Shown here piece after piece: positions 63,446-64,000 of a stretch of 64,000 nt of DNA. Under the pieces are notes generated by a model that worked only from the letters and a program-made list of their open reading frames with translations, ran no database searches and was not told where the DNA came from. The DNA lies in contig NZ_JAHVAB010000040.1 of assembly GCF_019264445.1 (NCBI RefSeq), positions 62,001-126,000 on the forward strand, written 5' to 3'. The position numbers and the translations under genes were made by a program. The stretch comes from Hydrogenophaga sp. (GTDB taxonomy: Bacteria > Pseudomonadota > Gammaproteobacteria > Burkholderiales > Burkholderiaceae_C). The stretch's first letter is position 1. The number at the start of each line of letters is the position of its first letter.

Positions 63446-64000
63446 ATGAACCCCTACACCTCCTCCCTCCAGCGCATCCTCTGCATCGGCGGGGGCCCGG
63501 CTGGTCTGTACTTCGCCTTGCTGATGAAGCAACGCGATCCCACCCTCACGGTCACCGTGGTCGAGCGCAACCGCCCCTTCGACACCTTTGGCTGGGGCGT
63601 GGTGCTCTCGGACCAGACCTTGGGCAACCTGCGCCGGGCCGACCCCGAGTCGGCCGCGCTGATCGGTGAGGCCTTCAACCACTGGGACGACATCGAGGTG
63701 TTCTACAAGGGCGGCCGCGTGCGCTCGGGCGGCCATGGCTTCTGCGGCATTGGCCGCAAGAAGCTGCTCAACATCCTGCAGGACCGGTGCCTGGCGCTGG
63801 GCGTGAACCTGGTGTTTGAAACCGATGTGGCCGACGACCAGGCGCTGGCCGCGCAATACAACGCCGACCTGGTGATCGCCAGCGACGGCCTCAACAGCCG
63901 CATCCGCACGCGCTACGCCGAGACCTTCCAGCCCGACATCGACAACCGGGAGTGCCGCTTCGTGTGGCTCGGCACGAAGAAGACGTTCGACGCCTTCACG
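63446..64000 (+). CDS. N-terminal part of a flavin monooxygenase (salicylyl-CoA/2-aminobenzoyl-CoA hydroxylase-like), cut by the right edge
   Basis: The first 185 codons of an FAD-dependent aromatic hydroxylase. The FAD loop is [17 protein letters not shown] (about 11-27), followed by [22 protein letters not shown], typical of salicylyl-CoA 5-hydroxylase and 2-aminobenzoyl-CoA monooxygenase/reductase N-terminal domains. [15 protein letters not shown] (about 136-150) is the second FAD site. The C-terminal old-yellow-enzyme-like half expected of a bifunctional protein would lie beyond the window. It fits the aromatic acid theme of the operon at 52-61 kb. Confidence 0.85.
   Translation, partial: MNPYTSSLQRILCIGGGPAGLYFALLMKQRDPTLTVTVVERNRPFDTFGWGVVLSDQTLGNLRRADPESAALIGEAFNHWDDIEVFYKGGRVRSGGHGFCGIGRKKLLNILQDRCLALGVNLVFETDVADDQALAAQYNADLVIASDGLNSRIRTRYAETFQPDIDNRECRFVWLGTKKTFDAFT

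Noticed and set aside
1-64000. tRNA, rRNA, insertion sequences, integrase or phage genes
   Set aside because: I saw no transposase, integrase or structural RNA pattern by reading; short RNA genes could still be missed without a covariance search.

Overview
The window is high-GC, densely coded DNA that looks like the chromosome of a betaproteobacterium of the order Burkholderiales, most likely family Comamonadaceae (Hydrogenophaga-like). This is an inference from the gene families (fused isobutyryl-CoA mutase, Bug-type receptors, DctPQM, phcBSRQ, DUF1840, DUF6352-like) and from dispersed GC-rich repeats of a type I associate with this family. I count about 57 protein genes. I saw no rRNA, tRNA, CRISPR array, transposase or phage gene. 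No gap between genes exceeds 300 bases.

Layout. 0-3 kb: the end of an unidentified gene, an LqsA/CqsA-like alpha-oxoamine (autoinducer) synthase, and a persulfide dioxygenase-rhodanese fusion. 3-7 kb: a TRAP transporter (dctPQM-type) whose large permease carries an unusual Ala-Glu-Pro-rich insert. 7-11.4 kb: a 20-bp perfect palindrome, a PPK2 polyphosphate kinase and the fused B12-dependent mutase IcmF. 11.4-24 kb: metabolic and redox genes (arginase, GMC oxidoreductase, 3-hydroxybutyryl-CoA dehydrogenase, SDR, GST, LysR, glutathione reductase, AMP nucleosidase, secreted protease). 24-31 kb: an orphan molybdenum hydroxylase subunit, an ECF sigma/anti-sigma pair with a DUF3455 lipoprotein, purT and psd. 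31-34 kb: a NodIJ-like ABC exporter with a GT61-type glycosyltransferase between its subunits. 34-40 kb: a YbdK-type ligase with a cation antiporter, a methyltransferase, an SrkA-like kinase and an ohrR-ohr peroxide pair.

40-45 kb holds the most notable system: a complete phcB-phcS-phcR-phcQ quorum-sensing operon (fatty-acid methyl ester signal synthase, membrane sensor kinase, two response regulators). Together with the LqsA/CqsA-like gene at the left edge, the window encodes two potential signal synthases but only one visible membrane sensor, and that sensor belongs to a kinase type shared by both signalling families.

45-52 kb: htpG and a lipase, each with a repeat-derived in-frame insertion, then 8-oxoguanine deaminase, a large-subunit pseudouridine synthase and a Crp/Fnr regulator. 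52-61 kb: a divergent operon with an acyl-CoA synthetase, a complete branched-chain-type ABC importer and a PaaK-like ligase, which looks like uptake plus CoA activation of an aromatic or fatty acid. 61-64 kb: two orphan Bug receptors, a DUF1840 protein, and the start of a flavin hydroxylase resembling salicylyl-CoA/2-aminobenzoyl-CoA monooxygenases, which fits the aromatic theme.
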